58,006 nucleotides of DNA from an uncultured Alphaproteobacteria bacterium (GCA_903837555.1 CAILUV010000018.1:1-58006); one strand, 5' to 3'; counted from the stretch's first letter, positions 37,307 through 49,063 are shown. The notes: generated by a model not told the origin, from the sequence alone. Translations and numbers: made by a program.

Positions 37307-38253
37307 GTTTCCTTGCCCCTCTGAACGTCTTTCTTTTCGCCGTTCTCAAGCATGAAGAAGTAGTGCGTCGGCGAACGCAGGTCGATTTCCACGACATCGC
37401 GTTCCAGAATGCGCTTGTCGATGATGAGCTGCTCCAGCGCCGCAAGCTGCTTGTCCCAGCCGGCTTCGGGCAGCTTGACGATTACGCCGTCGTCCAGAAT
37501 CAGGTTCCAGCGGCGCGCCGAAATTCGCGCGAAGGCGGCGGTGCGGGCCGAGATGGCGCGATGCGACTTCACCGCATCGACCAGTTCGGCGGCGGCCTGG
37601 GGCGCGCCCTCGCCCACCAATTTCGGAAGACGGCTGAACTTTTCAATGTCACGGGTGGTGATGACGTCGCCATCCCGCTCTACCAGCGCGATGGGCGCTT
37701 CGCCGCGCGCATTGGGCGGGGCCTGCCACAGCGCGAAGGGGCGCTTTTCCACCAGCGTCACGAAGATGGCATCGGGGTAGCGGCGATGCACCTGGGCACT
37801 TTCGATCCAGTCCAGATGCGCCAGGCGGTTGCGTGCGCCGAACAGGTCGGCCGAGAAGATCGATTGGCCGGGCTGCATGCCCAGCACTTCCAGGATTTGC
37901 TTGTAGGGCGTGCGGCGGTTGCCGGTGATGTGGATTTCGGAAATGCCGAAGCCCGCATGGGCCAGGGTGGAATTGATGCCATTGTCCACGGCGCGCAAAC
38001 CGCGGCCCAGAATGCCGCTGGCGAACAAGGCGGTGATCAGCGCCAGGATCACGGAAATAACGGTCATCGCCATCATCGGGCGACCCGCAATGAAGGCGAA
38101 GCGCGGCATCAGGCGCGAGAACAAGCCCGGCGGCTTTTCGCGCCGGGCCGTGCCGGGCTGGACCTTGGGCAGGTCGCGGCGTGTCGAGGGGCGCACCGCC
38201 TGCGCGCGGGCCGATTTGCCCCGGTTCTTGTGGTCCGCAGTTACCGATCGCAT
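37303..38253 (-). CDS. ftsQ: Cell division protein FtsQ
   Basis: 316 aa. ATG 38253 follows GGAGGA at 7 bases and overlaps the end of ddl by 13 bases. A basic cytosolic N-terminus (about 1-60) precedes one membrane helix (AMTVISVILALITALFASGIL) and the POTRA domain (ISEIHITGNRRTPYKQILEVL). The remaining FtsQ beta-domain follows (LDWIESAQVHRRYPDAIFVTLVEKRPFALW). It links FtsL/FtsB with other divisome parts in the periplasm. Confidence 0.95.
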   Translation of the reverse strand: MRSVTADHKNRGKSARAQAVRPSTRRDLPKVQPGTARREKPPGLFSRLMPRFAFIAGRPMMAMTVISVILALITALFASGILGRGLRAVDNGINSTLAHAGFGISEIHITGNRRTPYKQILEVLGMQPGQSIFSADLFGARNRLAHLDWIESAQVHRRYPDAIFVTLVEKRPFALWQAPPNARGEAPIALVERDGDVITTRDIEKFSRLPKLVGEGAPQAAAELVDAVKSHRAISARTAAFARISARRWNLILDDGVIVKLPEAGWDKQLAALEQLIIDKRILERDVVEIDLRSPTHYFFMLENGEKKDVQRGKET

Positions 38254-39164
38254 GACGCGTCCTCCACCATCCAGCGGCACAATTTTGCGTAAGACATGCC
38301 GAGATAAGCTGCTTGTTCCGGCACCAGAGACGTCGGCGTCATGCCCGGCTGGGTGTTGGTTTCCAGCAGGATCAGACGCGGCTTGGCGCCGGTGTCGTCG
38401 TAACGGAAATCGGTGCGGCTGACGCCGCGGCAGCCCAGCGCCTTGTGGGCGATCACCGACATTTCCATCGCGTCCCTGGCGACGGCATCGGGCACCTGCG
38501 CGGGCAGAATATGTTGGGAGCCACCGGCGGCGTACTTGGCTTCGTAATCATAGAAGGCCAGGTCGGTGGTGATTTCGGTGACGCAGAGTGGCTTGTCGCC
38601 CAGCACGCTCACCGTCAGTTCGCGGCCCGGCACGAATTCCTCCACCATCATCTCGCTGGAGATGGACCAGTCTTCCGACAGCAGTGCGGCGGGCGGGCGG
38701 TTGTCACCCGCACGCACGATGAAGATGCCGACGCTGGAGCCTTCATTGACGGGCTTGACCACATAGGGCGGCTCCATCAGGTGTTGCGCGCCCGCATCCT
38801 TGCGGTCGCAGACGATGGACTTGACCACCGGCAGGCCGGCGGCGCGGTAGATATCCTTGGTGCGCTCCTTGTGCATCGCCAGCGCTGAGGCCAGCACGCC
38901 CGAATGGGTATAAGGCAGGCGCATCCATTCCAGGATGCCCTGCACCGTGCCGTCTTCGCCGAAGCGGCCATGCAGCGCGTTGAACACGGCGTCGGGCCTG
39001 GCGGCGCGAAGCTGGGATTGCAGATCGTCGGCGGGATCGACTTCGATCGCGTCGAAGCCCTCCTCCTCCAGCGCCTGCATCACGCCACGGCCCGACGACA
39101 GCGAGACTTCGCGTTCGGCGCTGCGGCCGCCCATCAGCACGGCGATGCGCTTGAAAGTTGTCAT
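38241..39164 (-). CDS. ddl: D-alanine--D-alanine ligase Ddl
   Basis: 307 aa from ATG 39164, which overlaps the murB stop (ATGA). ATP-grasp enzyme making D-Ala-D-Ala (EC 6.3.2.4). Seen: [17 protein letters not shown] (about 9-25), [13 protein letters not shown], the EGSSVGIF loop, [16 protein letters not shown], and [18 protein letters not shown] with metal-binding residues. Length is normal. Part of the coupled dcw run. Confidence 0.96.
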   Translation of the reverse strand: MTTFKRIAVLMGGRSAEREVSLSSGRGVMQALEEEGFDAIEVDPADDLQSQLRAARPDAVFNALHGRFGEDGTVQGILEWMRLPYTHSGVLASALAMHKERTKDIYRAAGLPVVKSIVCDRKDAGAQHLMEPPYVVKPVNEGSSVGIFIVRAGDNRPPAALLSEDWSISSEMMVEEFVPGRELTVSVLGDKPLCVTEITTDLAFYDYEAKYAAGGSQHILPAQVPDAVARDAMEMSVIAHKALGCRGVSRTDFRYDDTGAKPRLILLETNTQPGMTPTSLVPEQAAYLGMSYAKLCRWMVEDASCDR

Positions 39165-40093
39165 GCAACCCCCACGCGCTTGATTTCCCATTCCAGCGTC
39201 ACGCCGGATTTTTCCTGGACGCGCTTGCGCACTTCCTCGCCCAGCGCCTCAAGGTCGGTGGCGGTGGCGTCGCCGGTATTGATCAGGAAGTTGGTGTGCT
39301 TTTCCGAAACCTGGGCGCCGCCGATCTTCAGGCCGCGGCAACCGGCATCATCGACCAATTGCCAGGCCTTGTGGCCAGGCGGGTTCTTGAAGGTCGAGCC
39401 GCCGGTCTTGGACTTGATCGGCTGGGCGGCTTCGCGATTGGCCGACAATTCTTCCATGCGGGCGCGGATTGCGGCGGGTTCGTCTTTCGTGCCTTCGAAC
39501 ACCGCTTCGATGAAGATAAGCCCGTCATGCGCGCCTTTGGCCTTGCGGTATTCGAACGCCATGTCGGCGGCGAAAAGCCTTATTTTATTGCCTTTTTCGT
39601 CGATCGCGGTCGCTTCGACGAAGATGTCCTTGATCTCGCGGCCATAACAGCCGGCGTTCATTTTCAGGGCGCCGCCGATGGTGCCGGGCACGCCGCGCAG
39701 GAATTCCAGACCGCCGATGCCGGCATCGGCGGCGGCGCGTGCCACCGCGCCATCCAAAGCGGCGGCGCCGGCGCGCACGTGCAAGCCACCATCTTCATTT
39801 TTATAAGTCTCGACTTTGCCGAAGGCAGACGACAACCGCACCACCGCGCCGGGAATGCCACCATCGCGCACCAGGAGATTGGAGCCGACGCCGATCACCG
39901 AGACTTTGAGATCGGCGGGCTTGGCAGCAAGGAAGCTGGCCAGATCATCGGCATCGGCGGGACGAAACAGCAGTTCCGCGGGACCACCGGCGCGGAACCA
40001 GACGAGATCCTTCAGCGGCGCGTCGCGGGTAATGGACCCACGCACCGGCGGAAGCATGTCGCAGGGAGCTGATCCCTGGGTTCTGGTCATCAT
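39161..40093 (-). CDS. murB: UDP-N-acetylenolpyruvoylglucosamine reductase MurB
   Basis: 310 aa from ATG 40093, whose A is the last base of the murC stop (TGATG). Flavoenzyme reducing UDP-GlcNAc-enolpyruvate to UDP-MurNAc. FAD-binding [36 protein letters not shown], the proton-donor serine in [12 protein letters not shown], and [10 protein letters not shown] at the C-terminal end are all present. It fits the shorter type II MurB subclass. Confidence 0.96.
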   Translation of the reverse strand: MMTRTQGSAPCDMLPPVRGSITRDAPLKDLVWFRAGGPAELLFRPADADDLASFLAAKPADLKVSVIGVGSNLLVRDGGIPGAVVRLSSAFGKVETYKNEDGGLHVRAGAAALDGAVARAAADAGIGGLEFLRGVPGTIGGALKMNAGCYGREIKDIFVEATAIDEKGNKIRLFAADMAFEYRKAKGAHDGLIFIEAVFEGTKDEPAAIRARMEELSANREAAQPIKSKTGGSTFKNPPGHKAWQLVDDAGCRGLKIGGAQVSEKHTNFLINTGDATATDLEALGEEVRKRVQEKSGVTLEWEIKRVGVA

Positions 40094-41514
40094 CAAACCA
40101 GCCCCTCCAGCTTCTTTGGGAGGTTGTACATCCAGCTTGTGATCGAACCCGCGCCGGTGCCGATGATCGCGGCGCCCGGCTTCACATAGGGCGCGACGGC
40201 GGCGGCCAGATCATCTTCGCCGTCGATCACGATGACGTTGCGGTGGCCATGGGCGCGCAGCGCTTCGGCGTAACTGTCGCGGCTGATGCCGTCGATCGGC
40301 GCTTCGCCCGCGGCATAGACCGGCGCGATCACCGCCACGTCGGCGTCGTTCAGGCAGGTGGCGAACTGCTCGAAGGTATCGCGCAGGCGGGTGTAGCGAT
40401 GCGGCTGCACCACCGCCACGATGGGGCCCTTATAGGCCTGGCGGGCGGCGCGCACGGCGGCGGCGATCTTGAAGGGGTTGTGGGCGTAATCGTCGATGAT
40501 CGAAGCGCCATTGACCTCGCCCACCTTGGTGAAACGGCGGCTGACACCGCGAAACTCGGACAGGCCCTTCCTGATCGTGGCATCCGGCACGCCCAACTGG
40601 CGGGCCACCACGATGGCGGCCATGGCATTCTGCACATTGTGCTCGCCCGGCATGGGCAACGACATGCCGTCCATGCGCTCTTCGCTGTTCTTGCGGCGAT
40701 CCGTGAACACCACGTCGAAATGCGAGGCGCCTTCGGAAAAGCTGACATTCACCGCCCGGGCATCGGCCTGGGGCGAAAAGCCATAGGTGATCATGCGGCG
40801 GTCGGTGATGCGACCCACCATCGCCTGCACTTCGGGATGGTCGATACACAGCACCGCGAAACCGTAGAACGGCACGTTCTCCACGAACCGCTGAAAGGCG
40901 TCGCGCATGTTTTCGAAGGTGCCGTAGTAATCCAGGTGATCAGGGTCTTCGTTGGTTACCACCGCCACGGTGGCGGGAAGGCGCAGGAAGGTGCCGTCGC
41001 TTTCATCGGCTTCCACCACCACCCATTCGCCCGCGCCCAGACGGGCGTTGGTGCCATAGGCGTTGATGATGCCGCCATTGACCACGGTGGGGTCCATGCC
41101 GCCCGCATCCAGCAAGGATGCGACCAGCGTGGTGGTCGTGGTCTTCCCGTTGGTGCCGGCGATGGCGATGCAGGAGCGAAGCCGCATGATCTCGGCCAGC
41201 ATTTCGGCGCGGCGCACCAGCGGCAGCAACAGCGCGCGGGCGGCGTCGAACTCGACATTGCCAGGCTTGACGGCGGAGGAATAAACCACCGCATGCGCAT
41301 CTTTGAGATTGTCGGCATTGTGGCCGACATGCACGGTGATGCCCATGCCGCGCAGGCGCTTGACGTTGGCGTTCTCGGCGGCGTCGCTGCCCTGAACCTT
41401 GTAGCCCAGATTGTGCATGATCTCGGCGATGCCGCTCATGCCGATGCCGCCGATGCCGATGAAATGAATGGCGCCGATGTCCAGCGGCACGCGGGTGGTG
41501 ACAGGTGTCGCCAT
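40093..41514 (-). CDS. murC: UDP-N-acetylmuramate--L-alanine ligase MurC
   Basis: 473 aa from ATG 41514, overlapping the murG stop by one base (TAATG). First amino-acid ligase of the stem peptide (EC 6.3.2.8). UDP-binding [17 protein letters not shown] (16-32), ATP loop GTNGKTT (120-126), [11 protein letters not shown]-type segment ([11 protein letters not shown]), [11 protein letters not shown] and DDYAHNP. A long in-frame upstream extension runs inside murG and is not real. Confidence 0.97.
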   Translation of the reverse strand: MATPVTTRVPLDIGAIHFIGIGGIGMSGIAEIMHNLGYKVQGSDAAENANVKRLRGMGITVHVGHNADNLKDAHAVVYSSAVKPGNVEFDAARALLLPLVRRAEMLAEIMRLRSCIAIAGTNGKTTTTTLVASLLDAGGMDPTVVNGGIINAYGTNARLGAGEWVVVEADESDGTFLRLPATVAVVTNEDPDHLDYYGTFENMRDAFQRFVENVPFYGFAVLCIDHPEVQAMVGRITDRRMITYGFSPQADARAVNVSFSEGASHFDVVFTDRRKNSEERMDGMSLPMPGEHNVQNAMAAIVVARQLGVPDATIRKGLSEFRGVSRRFTKVGEVNGASIIDDYAHNPFKIAAAVRAARQAYKGPIVAVVQPHRYTRLRDTFEQFATCLNDADVAVIAPVYAAGEAPIDGISRDSYAEALRAHGHRNVIVIDGEDDLAAAVAPYVKPGAAIIGTGAGSITSWMYNLPKKLEGLV

Positions 41515-42608
41515 TACGCGGCCCTCTGCAAAGCAAGGTCTTCGACCACATCGGCCAGCTTCTGCGCCGCGTTCGGCGTGGCCAGCGCATGGGCGCGGGC
41601 CGCCATGCGGGCCAGCGCCATGGGATCGGCAAAGGCTTTCATGATCATCTGGGCCAATGAATCCGGGTTCAAATCGCTCTGCCGCACTTTCCATCCCGCT
41701 TCGGCGCGGGCCAGGATGTCGGCATTGGGCGCCTGGTTGTCGTCCAGCGCGCCGGGCAGCGGCACCAGAATGGCGGGGCGGCCAATGGCCATCAGTTCGG
41801 CCACGGTGCCGGCGCCGGAGCGGGCGATCACCAGATGGGTTTCGGCCATGCGGCGCGGCAGATCGCCGAAGAAGCTTTCGAGCTGGGCGCGGATTTCGGC
41901 GTTGCTGTAGATCTGGCGCACCTGATCAATGTCTTCGGGGCGGCACTGCTGCACCACGTTCAGGCGCATCTTCAGGTCGTGTGGCAGGCGGGTCAGCGCG
42001 GCGGGCACGATCTCACTCAAGGCCCGCGCGCCCTGGCTGCCGCCGAACACCAGAATGCGCAGCGGGCCACTGGAGTCCGGCACATTATAAGACGCGCCCC
42101 ACAAGGCTTCGACTTCCGGACGCAGGGGATTTCCGGTCAGCACCACCTTGTACGGATCGGCGGGCGCGAAGCGGGCGATGGGGAATGCGGCAGCCACCGT
42201 CTTCACTTTGTTCATGACCAGCCGGTTGGCGCGGCCGACCACGGCATTCTGCTCGATGATGGCGGTGGGCAGGCGCAGCAGCGTCGCGGCCAGCATCACC
42301 GGCACGGATGGATAACCGCCAAAACCGATGACGGCGGCGGGCTTGAGCTTCATCAGCCGCATGGCCGCCGCCAGCACGCCGGCGGCGATCTTGAACGGCG
42401 CCAGCACGCTGTTGAAGGGCGAAGACGGCACGGTCTGGATGGTCGCGCCGGGGAAATGCGTGGCGTAATGGGCGAAGCGCGCGTCGGTCATCACCACGAT
42501 CTGGCGTCCACGATTGACCAGCTCGGCGGCCAGCGCCTGGGCCGGGAACAGGTGCCCGCCCGTGCCGCCTGCGGAAAGCACGATAGCATTGGAAGTGGGG
42601 ACGCTCAT
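41514..42608 (-). CDS. murG: Lipid II synthase MurG
   Basis: 364 aa. Adds GlcNAc to lipid I on the inner face of the membrane (EC 2.4.1.227), GT28 fold. [10 protein letters not shown] (14-23) is the N-terminal glycine loop; [16 protein letters not shown] and [11 protein letters not shown] follow; the donor site [22 protein letters not shown] is intact. The start overlaps the ftsW stop (ATGA). Confidence 0.97.
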   Translation of the reverse strand: MSVPTSNAIVLSAGGTGGHLFPAQALAAELVNRGRQIVVMTDARFAHYATHFPGATIQTVPSSPFNSVLAPFKIAAGVLAAAMRLMKLKPAAVIGFGGYPSVPVMLAATLLRLPTAIIEQNAVVGRANRLVMNKVKTVAAAFPIARFAPADPYKVVLTGNPLRPEVEALWGASYNVPDSSGPLRILVFGGSQGARALSEIVPAALTRLPHDLKMRLNVVQQCRPEDIDQVRQIYSNAEIRAQLESFFGDLPRRMAETHLVIARSGAGTVAELMAIGRPAILVPLPGALDDNQAPNADILARAEAGWKVRQSDLNPDSLAQMIMKAFADPMALARMAARAHALATPNAAQKLADVVEDLALQRAA

Positions 42609-43747
42609 GCCCGCACCATGAAAAAGCTGGGATCGTCGCGGGTGACAACCTTGGGCCGCTGGCGCGTCACGGCCAGCGCAAAGCCCATGGTCACCGCCAC
42701 CGCGAACAGCGACGAGCCGCCATAGGATATAAAGGGCAGCGTCATGCCCTTGGCGGGCAGCAGCGACACCGCCACGCCCATGTTGATGAAGGCCTGCACC
42801 GCCGTGACCAGACCCAGGCCCGCGCCGGCCAACTGGGCGAAGGGTTCACGCGAGGCGGCCGCGCGCAGCAAAAGCCGCACGGTCAGAACGCCGAACAGGA
42901 TGGCGATAAGCCCACACAGCAGAAGGCCGAATTCCTCGCCCGCCACCGCGAAGATGAAGTCGGAATGCACGTCGGGAATACGGTATTTGACGGTGCCCGC
43001 GCCGGGGCCGACGCCCGTCAGCCCGCCATGCGCGAAGGCCTTCAAGGCAAGGCCCGCCTGATAGCCGGTTTCGGAATGGCCCAGATACTGATCGACGCGG
43101 CGGTTGACGTGCGGAAACACTTGATAAGCAATGAAGCCCAGCACACCCACCGCGCCGATGCCCGCCGACACCCAGACGAACGACATGCCCCAGAAGAACA
43201 GCATGCCGCCCCACAGGCACAGCAGCAGCGCGGTCTGGCCCACGTCCGGCTGCTTGATCAGGATCAGCAAGGCAGGAAGCAAAAGAAGCCCGGTCACCAC
43301 GGGCTTGGGGATCGCCAGCGGCTGGCGGTCGGCCAGCACGGCGGCGGCCAGAATGGCGAAACCGGGCTTGAGGAATTCCGACGGCTGCAGATGGAAGGCG
43401 CCGAAATCCAGTTCGCGCTTGGCGCCGAGCAGGTCGGCGCCGACGAACAGCACCAGGAATGAGCCGATCAGCGCGCCTGCAAAGGTCACCGCGCCCGCGA
43501 TGCGGATCTGGCGCAGCGACAGCAGCGACATGCCGCACAGAATGGCAATGGCGAACACCGCGAACATCACCTGCCGCGCGGTATAGCGGAAATCGCCGCC
43601 TGCCATCGGGCTGCCGGTGGTGGCGGGGCTGGCGGCGAAGGCCAGCATCAATCCAATCCCGGCCAGCAGCAGCATGCAGCCCAGCGCCACCCGGTCGACG
43701 GTGAACCACCAGTTGGCCAGCGCGGATCTGTTGGAGCGGTTCATCAT
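42605..43747 (-). CDS. ftsW: Septal peptidoglycan polymerase FtsW
   Basis: 380 aa SEDS-family membrane protein with about ten helices; polymerises lipid II together with FtsI. Recognisable pieces: FGAFHLQPSEFLKPGFAILAA, LIKQPDVGQTALLLC, GYQAGLALKAFAHGGLTGVGPGAG, HSDFIFAVAGEEFGLLLC and LPFISYGGSSLFAVAVTMG. Start overlaps the murD stop (ATGA). Confidence 0.96.
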   Translation of the reverse strand: MMNRSNRSALANWWFTVDRVALGCMLLLAGIGLMLAFAASPATTGSPMAGGDFRYTARQVMFAVFAIAILCGMSLLSLRQIRIAGAVTFAGALIGSFLVLFVGADLLGAKRELDFGAFHLQPSEFLKPGFAILAAAVLADRQPLAIPKPVVTGLLLLPALLILIKQPDVGQTALLLCLWGGMLFFWGMSFVWVSAGIGAVGVLGFIAYQVFPHVNRRVDQYLGHSETGYQAGLALKAFAHGGLTGVGPGAGTVKYRIPDVHSDFIFAVAGEEFGLLLCGLIAILFGVLTVRLLLRAAASREPFAQLAGAGLGLVTAVQAFINMGVAVSLLPAKGMTLPFISYGGSSLFAVAVTMGFALAVTRQRPKVVTRDDPSFFMVRA

Positions 43748-45171
43748 GACGCCGCCTTCAGGTTGCGCGGCAACCGCGCCACCGCATCGCGGAAGGTATC
43801 GCCGCGATGCTCGAAATCCTTAAACTGGTCGTAGGAGGCGCAGGCCGGCGACAGCAGCACAACCGGCGCGGGCGCGGACGAGGCCACGGCGTCGCGGGCG
43901 GCGGCTTCCACCGCCTTGTCGAGCGTGCCCGAAACTTCATAGGAGGCTTTTCCGTCCAGCGTGCGGGCGAACACGGCCGCGGCATCGCCGATCAGATAGG
44001 CCTTGCGCACGCGCGGGAAGTACGGACTCAGGCTTTCGATACCGCCATCCTTGGCCTTGCCGCCTGCGATCCAGAAAATATCGGGATAGGTGGCCAAGGC
44101 GCGGGCCGTGGCATCGGCATTGGTCGCCTTGGAATCGTTGATGAACGACACATTGCCGATATGGCCGACATCTTCCATGCGGTGCGCCAGGCCGGGAAAG
44201 CTGGCGATGGCGGCGATGATCTGGCGCGTGTCGCTGAGGAAAGGCTTGACGGCGCCATAAGCCAGCGCCGCATTCTGCCAATTGTGCGCGCCGGGAAGGC
44301 GCTGTGCATCGGCCATCTCCATCACCTTGTTGGCGCGGCCCGACAGCGCATCGTACAGCGCGCCATCGACGACAAAGATTCCACGGCCCAGCACCTTGCC
44401 GACCGACACCGGATTGGCGGCGGCGCTGTTGCGCGCTTTGGCGGCGGCGGAAAGCTCGGTGAAGATGGCAGAGGAATGATCGTCATCGACGCCGATCACC
44501 AACTGGCCATCGGCGGCGGTCTGCGCCAGCATCCGCGCCTTGATGGCGGCATAATTTTCCATCGTGCCATGGCGGTCGATATGATCGACCGACAGGTTGG
44601 ACAGCAGCGACACGTCGGGCTTCAGGCCAGGGGCCAGGTCGATCTGGAAGCTGGACATTTCCAGCACGTAAATCGTCTTCGCACCGGGCGGCGACAGTTC
44701 CAGCACCGAATTGCCGATATTGCCGCCGATCTGGGCGTCGAAGCCGCAGGCCTTCAGAATATGTCCCACCAGCGCGGTGGTGGTGGACTTGCCGTTGGTG
44801 CCGGTGATCGCGATCACCGGCGCCTTGCCGGGTGCGTTGCTATCGGGCCGGATTTCGCGGGCGAAAAGTTCGACATCGCCGATCACCGGTACCTTCGCCT
44901 GGTTGGCATGCACCACCACGCCATGCGGCACGGGATGGGTCAGCGGTACGCCCGGCGACAGCACCAGCGCGGCAATGCTTTCCCACGGCCATTCGCGCCA
45001 TGGCATTATTTCGGCGCCTTCCTGGCCGCCCAGATCGCGCGCGGTGGAATTGTCGTCCCAGGCGATGACGCGCGTGCCGCCGGCCACCAGCGAACGCACC
45101 GCGCCCAGGCCCGTGCGGGCCAGGCCGAAAACGGCGACGGTTCGATTGGCAAAGGCGCGGCTGGGGATCAT
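43744..45171 (-). CDS. murD: UDP-N-acetylmuramoyl-L-alanine--D-glutamate ligase MurD
   Basis: 475 aa from ATG 45171, 4 bp after mraY. Adds D-Glu (EC 6.3.2.9). FGLARTGLGAVRSL near the N-terminus, ATP loop GTNGKST (124-130), NLSVDHIDRHGTMENY, GAHNWQNAALAYGA, NDSKATNADATARAL and a C-terminal LLSPACASYDQFKDFEHRGD signature. The upstream in-frame extension lies in mraY and is not used. Confidence 0.97.
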   Translation of the reverse strand: MIPSRAFANRTVAVFGLARTGLGAVRSLVAGGTRVIAWDDNSTARDLGGQEGAEIMPWREWPWESIAALVLSPGVPLTHPVPHGVVVHANQAKVPVIGDVELFAREIRPDSNAPGKAPVIAITGTNGKSTTTALVGHILKACGFDAQIGGNIGNSVLELSPPGAKTIYVLEMSSFQIDLAPGLKPDVSLLSNLSVDHIDRHGTMENYAAIKARMLAQTAADGQLVIGVDDDHSSAIFTELSAAAKARNSAAANPVSVGKVLGRGIFVVDGALYDALSGRANKVMEMADAQRLPGAHNWQNAALAYGAVKPFLSDTRQIIAAIASFPGLAHRMEDVGHIGNVSFINDSKATNADATARALATYPDIFWIAGGKAKDGGIESLSPYFPRVRKAYLIGDAAAVFARTLDGKASYEVSGTLDKAVEAAARDAVASSAPAPVVLLSPACASYDQFKDFEHRGDTFRDAVARLPRNLKAAS

Positions 45172-45175
45172 CGGG

Positions 45176-46267
45176 TCACCGCAGCTTGAGGGTTGCGAGG
45201 CCCAGCAGGGCCAGCACCACCGCCACAATCCAGAAACGGATCACGATGGTGGGTTCGGTCCAGCCAAGCTGTTCGTAATGGTGATGGATCGGCGCCATGC
45301 GGAACACGCGCTTGCCGGTGAGCTTGAACGAAACCACCTGCACGATCACCGACACAGTTTCGACCACGAACAAGCCGCCGACCAGTGCCAGCACGATTTC
45401 ATGCTTGGCGGCGACGGCCACCACGCCCAGCGCCCCGCCCAGCGGCAGCGAACCGGTGTCGCCCATGAAGATCGCGGCGGGCGGCGCGTTGTACCAGAGG
45501 AAACCCAGACCCGCGCCGACCAGCGCCGCCAGGAAAACCGCCAGCTCGCCGGTATGGGCGACATAGGGAATCTGGAGGTAAGCGGCGAACACCTCGTTGC
45601 CGACCAGATAGACAATAAGCGTGAAGGTGGCCGCCGCGATCATCACCGGCACGATGGCCAGACCGTCGAGACCATCGGTGAAGTTCACCGCATTGGCGGC
45701 GCCCGCGATCACGAAACCGCCGACCACCAGGAAGAACAGGCCGAAGGGCAGCAGCACGGTTTTGAGGAACGGCACGGTCAGAATGCCCGACAGGTCGGGG
45801 GCCTGCACCCGCATGATCAGCCAGGTGGCCAAGGCTGCCACAGCGAATTCGATCAGGATGCGCGACTTGCTGGACAGGCCATCCGAGGTGCGCTTGGTCA
45901 CTTTATAATAGTCATCCAGGAAGCCCAGCAGGCCGAAGCTGCCGACCACCAGAAGCGCGATCCAGACATAGGGATTGGACAGGTTGGCCCACAGCAGCGT
46001 CGCGCCGATCCAGGGGATCAGGATCAGGATACCGCCCATGGTGGGGGTACCGGCCTTTTCGACGATGTGGCGGGCGGGACCGTCGGCGCGGATGGGCTGG
46101 CCTTTGCCCTGCTTTACCTTCAACCAGCGGATCAGCATCGGGTTGATCAGGAAGGCAATCAGCAGCGCCGTCACAACGGCCGCACCAGACCGGAACGTCA
46201 GGTAGCGAAACAGGCGGAAGAAGGCGAGTTCTTCCATCTGGGTGAGGAGAGACAGATAATACAGCAT
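45176..46267 (-). CDS. mraY: Phospho-N-acetylmuramoyl-pentapeptide transferase MraY
   Basis: 363 aa, ten-helix enzyme making lipid I (EC 2.7.8.13). ATG 46267 gives the normal MLYYLSLL start, 1 bp after the murF stop. Mg-binding aspartates in [12 protein letters not shown] and [10 protein letters not shown], the [12 protein letters not shown] loop, and the HHHYE motif in [14 protein letters not shown] are present. [13 protein letters not shown] is the family opening signature. Confidence 0.97.
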   Translation of the reverse strand: MLYYLSLLTQMEELAFFRLFRYLTFRSGAAVVTALLIAFLINPMLIRWLKVKQGKGQPIRADGPARHIVEKAGTPTMGGILILIPWIGATLLWANLSNPYVWIALLVVGSFGLLGFLDDYYKVTKRTSDGLSSKSRILIEFAVAALATWLIMRVQAPDLSGILTVPFLKTVLLPFGLFFLVVGGFVIAGAANAVNFTDGLDGLAIVPVMIAAATFTLIVYLVGNEVFAAYLQIPYVAHTGELAVFLAALVGAGLGFLWYNAPPAAIFMGDTGSLPLGGALGVVAVAAKHEIVLALVGGLFVVETVSVIVQVVSFKLTGKRVFRMAPIHHHYEQLGWTEPTIVIRFWIVAVVLALLGLATLKLR

Positions 46268-46268
46268 C

Positions 46269-47621
46269 TCAGTTCGCTCCCCGCAGCGCTTCAATGATCA
46301 CGGACATTTTTGCCCCGTTGGAGCCCTTGACCAGCACGGTGTCGCCGGGCTTTGCGGCGGCCATGACGTGCGGCGCCAGCAATTTGGAATTTTCGGCATA
46401 GGCGCCGCGCTGCGCATTCGGAAGGGCATCCCACAACGACTTCATCTGGGCGCCGCAGGCGAAGACCAGATCAACCTTGTTGGCCGCCAACGGCGCGGCA
46501 AGCCCGGCATGATGGGCGGCAGCGCCCTCGCCCATTTCCAGCATGTCGCCCAAAACCGCAATCTTGCGGCCCGATGATGCGCCCAGCAGCGCCATGGCCG
46601 CCGCCATCGAAGCGGGATTGGCGTTGTAGCTTTCGTCGATCACCGAAATGCCGTTCGCCTCGAAACGCGCGCCACGGCCTTTCAGCGCGGTGAAATTCTT
46701 CAAGGCGGCGGCGGCGTTCAGCACATCGCCGTCCAGCAGCGCGATCGCCGCCAGCGCCCCGACCACATTCTGCGCGATGTGCGCGCCCGGCGCGCCGACA
46801 TAGGCATCAACCGCCGTGCCCAGGATATCGGCCTTGACCCGCATGCCGGTGCCGTCGGCGGTGAAGGAAATCAGTTTCGCCTCGCCCTTTTCGCCGAAGC
46901 TGACGATGCGGGCGACTTTCGCCTGTTTGGCGCGCGCGGTCAGGCGGTCAGCATAGGCGCTGTCGGCGGGGATCAGCGCCGCACCGCCTGGTTCCAGCCC
47001 TTCAAAGATTTCCGACTTGGCGTCAGCGATGGATTCGCAGTTGCCGAAGAATTCCAGATGGGCGGGCGCGATGGTGGTGACCAGCGCCACATGCGGGCGC
47101 ACGAAGCTGACCAGATTGCGCAGCTCGCCAAAGTGGTTCATCCCCACTTCGAAAATGCCGTACTCGACGTCGCGCGGCAGCGAGGCGAGGCTGAGCGGCA
47201 CGCCCCAGTGATTGTTGTAGCTGGCGGCGCTGGCATGGGTGCGGCCCAGCGCGTTGCAGGCGATGGCCAGTATTTCCTTGGTGGTGGTCTTTCCGGCGCT
47301 GCCGGTGACGGCGACGATCTTGGCGTTGCTGCGGCTACGGGCCGCGCGCGCCAGGTCTTCCAGGCCGCGCTGGGTATGGCCGACGGTCAGCAACGCACCG
47401 GTGACGCCATCGGGCGTGCGCGTAACCAGCGCCGCCCCCGCCTTGGCCTCGAACGCCGCTTTCACGAAATCATGGCCGTCGCGATTGTCGCCCTGCAACG
47501 CCACGAACAGATCGCCCGGCTTGAGGGTGCGGGTGTCGATGGAAAGGCCCGACACGGTGAAATCGCCGCTGTCTTTGCCCAGCGTGGCGGTCACGGCTTC
47601 GGCGGAGGTCCACAGGCTCAT
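46269..47621 (-). CDS. murF: UDP-MurNAc-tripeptide--D-Ala-D-Ala ligase MurF
   Basis: 450 aa. Adds D-Ala-D-Ala to complete the pentapeptide (EC 6.3.2.10). ATP loop GSAGKTT (107-113), [46 protein letters not shown] and [10 protein letters not shown] are diagnostic. Start overlaps the murE stop (ATGA). Confidence 0.97.
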   Translation of the reverse strand: MSLWTSAEAVTATLGKDSGDFTVSGLSIDTRTLKPGDLFVALQGDNRDGHDFVKAAFEAKAGAALVTRTPDGVTGALLTVGHTQRGLEDLARAARSRSNAKIVAVTGSAGKTTTKEILAIACNALGRTHASAASYNNHWGVPLSLASLPRDVEYGIFEVGMNHFGELRNLVSFVRPHVALVTTIAPAHLEFFGNCESIADAKSEIFEGLEPGGAALIPADSAYADRLTARAKQAKVARIVSFGEKGEAKLISFTADGTGMRVKADILGTAVDAYVGAPGAHIAQNVVGALAAIALLDGDVLNAAAALKNFTALKGRGARFEANGISVIDESYNANPASMAAAMALLGASSGRKIAVLGDMLEMGEGAAAHHAGLAAPLAANKVDLVFACGAQMKSLWDALPNAQRGAYAENSKLLAPHVMAAAKPGDTVLVKGSNGAKMSVIIEALRGAN

Positions 47622-49063
47622 GCGCCGCGCCCTCCCGCCGCCAGCGCGGCAGCCACCGCCTGCTCGCGATCCGAGAACGGATATACTTCGCCCTTTATTT
47701 GTTGGCCCGTCTCATGGCCCTTGCCGGCGATTACCAGCACGTCGCCCACCTGCAGTTCTGCCACGGCTTTCTGAATCGCCTGCGCGCGGTCGCCGATCTC
47801 GCGCGCGCCTGTCGCGGCGGCCAGGATTTCGGCGCGGATGGCCGCAGGCTCTTCGCTGCGGGGATTGTCGTCGGTCACGATCACGTCATCGGCCAGCTTC
47901 ACCGCCACCGCACCCATCAGCGGGCGCTTGCCACGATCGCGGTCACCGCCGCAGCCGAACACGACATGCAGGCGGTTCTGCGTATGCGGGCGCAGCGCTT
48001 CCAACACCTTTTGCAGGCTGTCGGGGGTGTGGGCGTAATCGACATAGATCGGCGCGCCGTTGACGAAGGCGACCTTTTCCATCCGGCCCGGCGCGCCCTT
48101 GAGATGTTCCAGCGCGGCGAAAACTTTTCCGGCCTCTTCTCCCAAGCCAATAGCAAGACCGGCGGCGACCAGCGCGTTCGAGGCCTGGAAGGTTCCGGCC
48201 AGCGGCAGGTCAATGTCATAGGTGCCGCCGGCATAGACGACCTGCAGCTTCTGGGCGTCGCCATGGCCGGTCAGCGAGACCAGGCGGATGGTGTCGCCCG
48301 CCATGCCCACGGTGATCAGGCGCAGCTTGCGCGCCCTGGCCGCCTCGATGAAACGATCAGCATGATCGGCATCGGCATTGACCACCGCCACGCCGCCCTG
48401 CTCCACCACTTCGCCGAACAGGCGCAGCTTGGCGGCGAGGTAATCCTCGAACGTCGCGTGATAGTCCATGTGGTCGCGGGTGATGTTGGTGAAACCGCAA
48501 CCGGAAATCCTGACGCCATCGAGACGATGCTGGTCCAGACCGTGGCTGGAGGCTTCGATCGCCAGATGGTCGACGCCATCGGCTTTCAGCGTCGCCAGCA
48601 GTTCGTGAATCTCCACCGGATCGGGCGTGGTGTGCGACAGCGGCATCACGCCGTTCGGTGCGATCACGCCGACGGTGCCCAGGCTGGCGGCGGGCTTGCC
48701 CAGCGCGGTCCAGATTTCGCGCAGGAACGCGACGATGGAAGACTTACCCTTGGTGCCGGTCACGGCGGCGACTGTCTCGGGCTGCGCGTCATAAAAAGCG
48801 GCAGCGTAGCGCGCCAGGCCCAGGCGCGGATTTTCGGACGGAATAAACGGCACGCCCAGCGCCGCGACGTCGCTTTCCAGCGCGGGCGTGCCCAGCACGG
48901 CGCTGGCGCCGCGCGCCACCGCGTCCTGCACGAATTTCGCGCCGTCGGTTTTCGTCCCGGCCAGGGCCGCGAACAGATAGCCGGGTTTGACCTTGCGGCT
49001 GTCGCTGGTCAGACCTGTGAAGTCCTGCACGCCCGTCATTCTGGTTTCAGAATGTGGCGTCAT
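47618..49063 (-). CDS. murE: UDP-MurNAc-L-Ala-D-Glu--meso-DAP ligase MurE
   Basis: 481 aa (EC 6.3.2.13). ATP loop GTKGKSS (103-109), ITRDHMDYHATFEDYL, YAHTPDSLQKVL and, decisively, the DNPRSEEP motif that selects meso-diaminopimelate rather than lysine. So the cell wall is of the DAP type. Start overlaps the ftsI stop (ATGA). Confidence 0.97.
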   Translation of the reverse strand: MTPHSETRMTGVQDFTGLTSDSRKVKPGYLFAALAGTKTDGAKFVQDAVARGASAVLGTPALESDVAALGVPFIPSENPRLGLARYAAAFYDAQPETVAAVTGTKGKSSIVAFLREIWTALGKPAASLGTVGVIAPNGVMPLSHTTPDPVEIHELLATLKADGVDHLAIEASSHGLDQHRLDGVRISGCGFTNITRDHMDYHATFEDYLAAKLRLFGEVVEQGGVAVVNADADHADRFIEAARARKLRLITVGMAGDTIRLVSLTGHGDAQKLQVVYAGGTYDIDLPLAGTFQASNALVAAGLAIGLGEEAGKVFAALEHLKGAPGRMEKVAFVNGAPIYVDYAHTPDSLQKVLEALRPHTQNRLHVVFGCGGDRDRGKRPLMGAVAVKLADDVIVTDDNPRSEEPAAIRAEILAAATGAREIGDRAQAIQKAVAELQVGDVLVIAGKGHETGQQIKGEVYPFSDREQAVAAALAAGGRGA